A DNA stretch of 64,000 nucleotides from Amphiura filiformis (taxonomy: Eukaryota; Echinodermata; Ophiuroidea; Amphilepidida; Amphiuridae). Both the position numbers and the translations under genes were made by a program. Each line of letters begins with the position of its first letter. Positions within the stretch are counted from its first letter, which is position 1. Under the pieces are notes generated by a model. The model had not been told where the DNA came from. It did not search any database and saw only the letters and a list, made by a program, of their open reading frames with translations. The stretch spans positions 31,936,880-32,000,879 of the forward strand of contig NC_092646.1 in the NCBI RefSeq assembly GCF_039555335.1. The letters run 5' to 3'. This document shows, piece by piece, positions 63,756-64,000 of this stretch.

Positions 63756-64000
63756 TTCCAGTCGCTCATGTGTCACTTAAAAAGTGTGCTGTTACTCCCC
63801 TTTTTCAGGTTTACCTTGCTGTTGGAGAACTATTCGATTTCCAATTGCATCAGTTTAGGCACATTTGACACCCTGATCATCCTTTCAAAATTTTGGAATT
63901 AAAATTTTATTTGATTGGTGGAATTATTTTGTAAAAATATTAACAAAAAGAAACCAAGAGGAAAAACGGTGTAGGAGCTGCGATTTAATCCCTATTCCAG

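Larger units (their letters stand above)
62236..64000 (+). repeat. Segment duplicated at 38174-39112 (interrupted copy, runs off window)
   Basis: Follows the 38-kb copy base by base apart from the insertions at 62557 and 63405 and an internally deleted hAT MITE at 63266-63321. The match continues to the last base (CCCTATTCCAG, start of a foldback arm). Confidence 0.9.

Overview
Kind of genome. This is an AT-rich, intron-poor stretch of animal nuclear DNA dominated by transposon debris. Three observations point to a marine invertebrate deuterostome, most likely an echinoderm: a PRDM13-like zinc-finger end at the left edge; a cluster of C2H2 zinc-finger genes with the unusual linker TKEKPY and repeat unit [10 protein letters not shown]; and strong over-use of the palindrome TAGGCCTA (20 exact sites located). 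The taxon is inference. The protein families are recognised from sequence memory, not from a search.

Layout. 1-0.6 kb: 3' coding end of a PRDM13-like gene (+). 0.8-20 kb: no convincing host gene, but foldback elements, hairpins, a 5.4-kb element with 8-bp target duplications (7594-13025), a 3.4-kb Tc1-type element with a transposase remnant (13868-17306) and a 5'-truncated LINE (18598-19192). 20.8-21.4 kb: one EXD2-like exon (-), apparently frameshifted near its end. 21.7-26.8 kb: a 2.6-kb inverted-repeat element with 8-bp duplications and a second, weaker one. 28.5-45.2 kb: four tandem C2H2 zinc-finger genes or pseudogenes on the + strand (28828, 32428, 39812 and 41938), plus broken fingers at 29.8-30.4 and 50.0 kb. 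They share an N-terminal module and an upstream segment with a likely splice acceptor. 47.0-48.6 kb: a frameshifted non-LTR retrotransposon (-). 50-56.7 kb: a foldback element split by a 4.2-kb Mutator-like element that itself carries at least three more elements. 56.3-62.1 kb: a tandem duplication of a ~2.6-3.1-kb unit. 62.2-64.0 kb: a second copy of the 38.1-39.1 kb segment.

How the parts fit. Segments of this window are duplicated within it, so many insertions can be read against an 'empty' paralogue in the same window. This gives exact element ends and target duplications: TTAA (piggyBac-like), TAA/TTA (PIF/Harbinger-like), TA (Tc1/mariner-like), AT (ISL2EU-like), 8 bp (hAT-like and a CCCGG-ended group) and 9 bp (Mutator-like). 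The strongest leads are a 2,040-bp near-perfect foldback element that split a zinc-finger gene, a CCCGG-ended 8-bp-duplication group with at least eight members, a 2.4-kb element built of GCATTCC/AACCGCC repeats, and the zinc-finger cluster itself, which shows finger duplication, block sharing and repeated inactivation.

Limits. No RNA gene, CRISPR or replication origin was seen. Most short open frames look like chance or antisense shadows of the fingers. Divergence levels, element families and the taxon all need database comparison.
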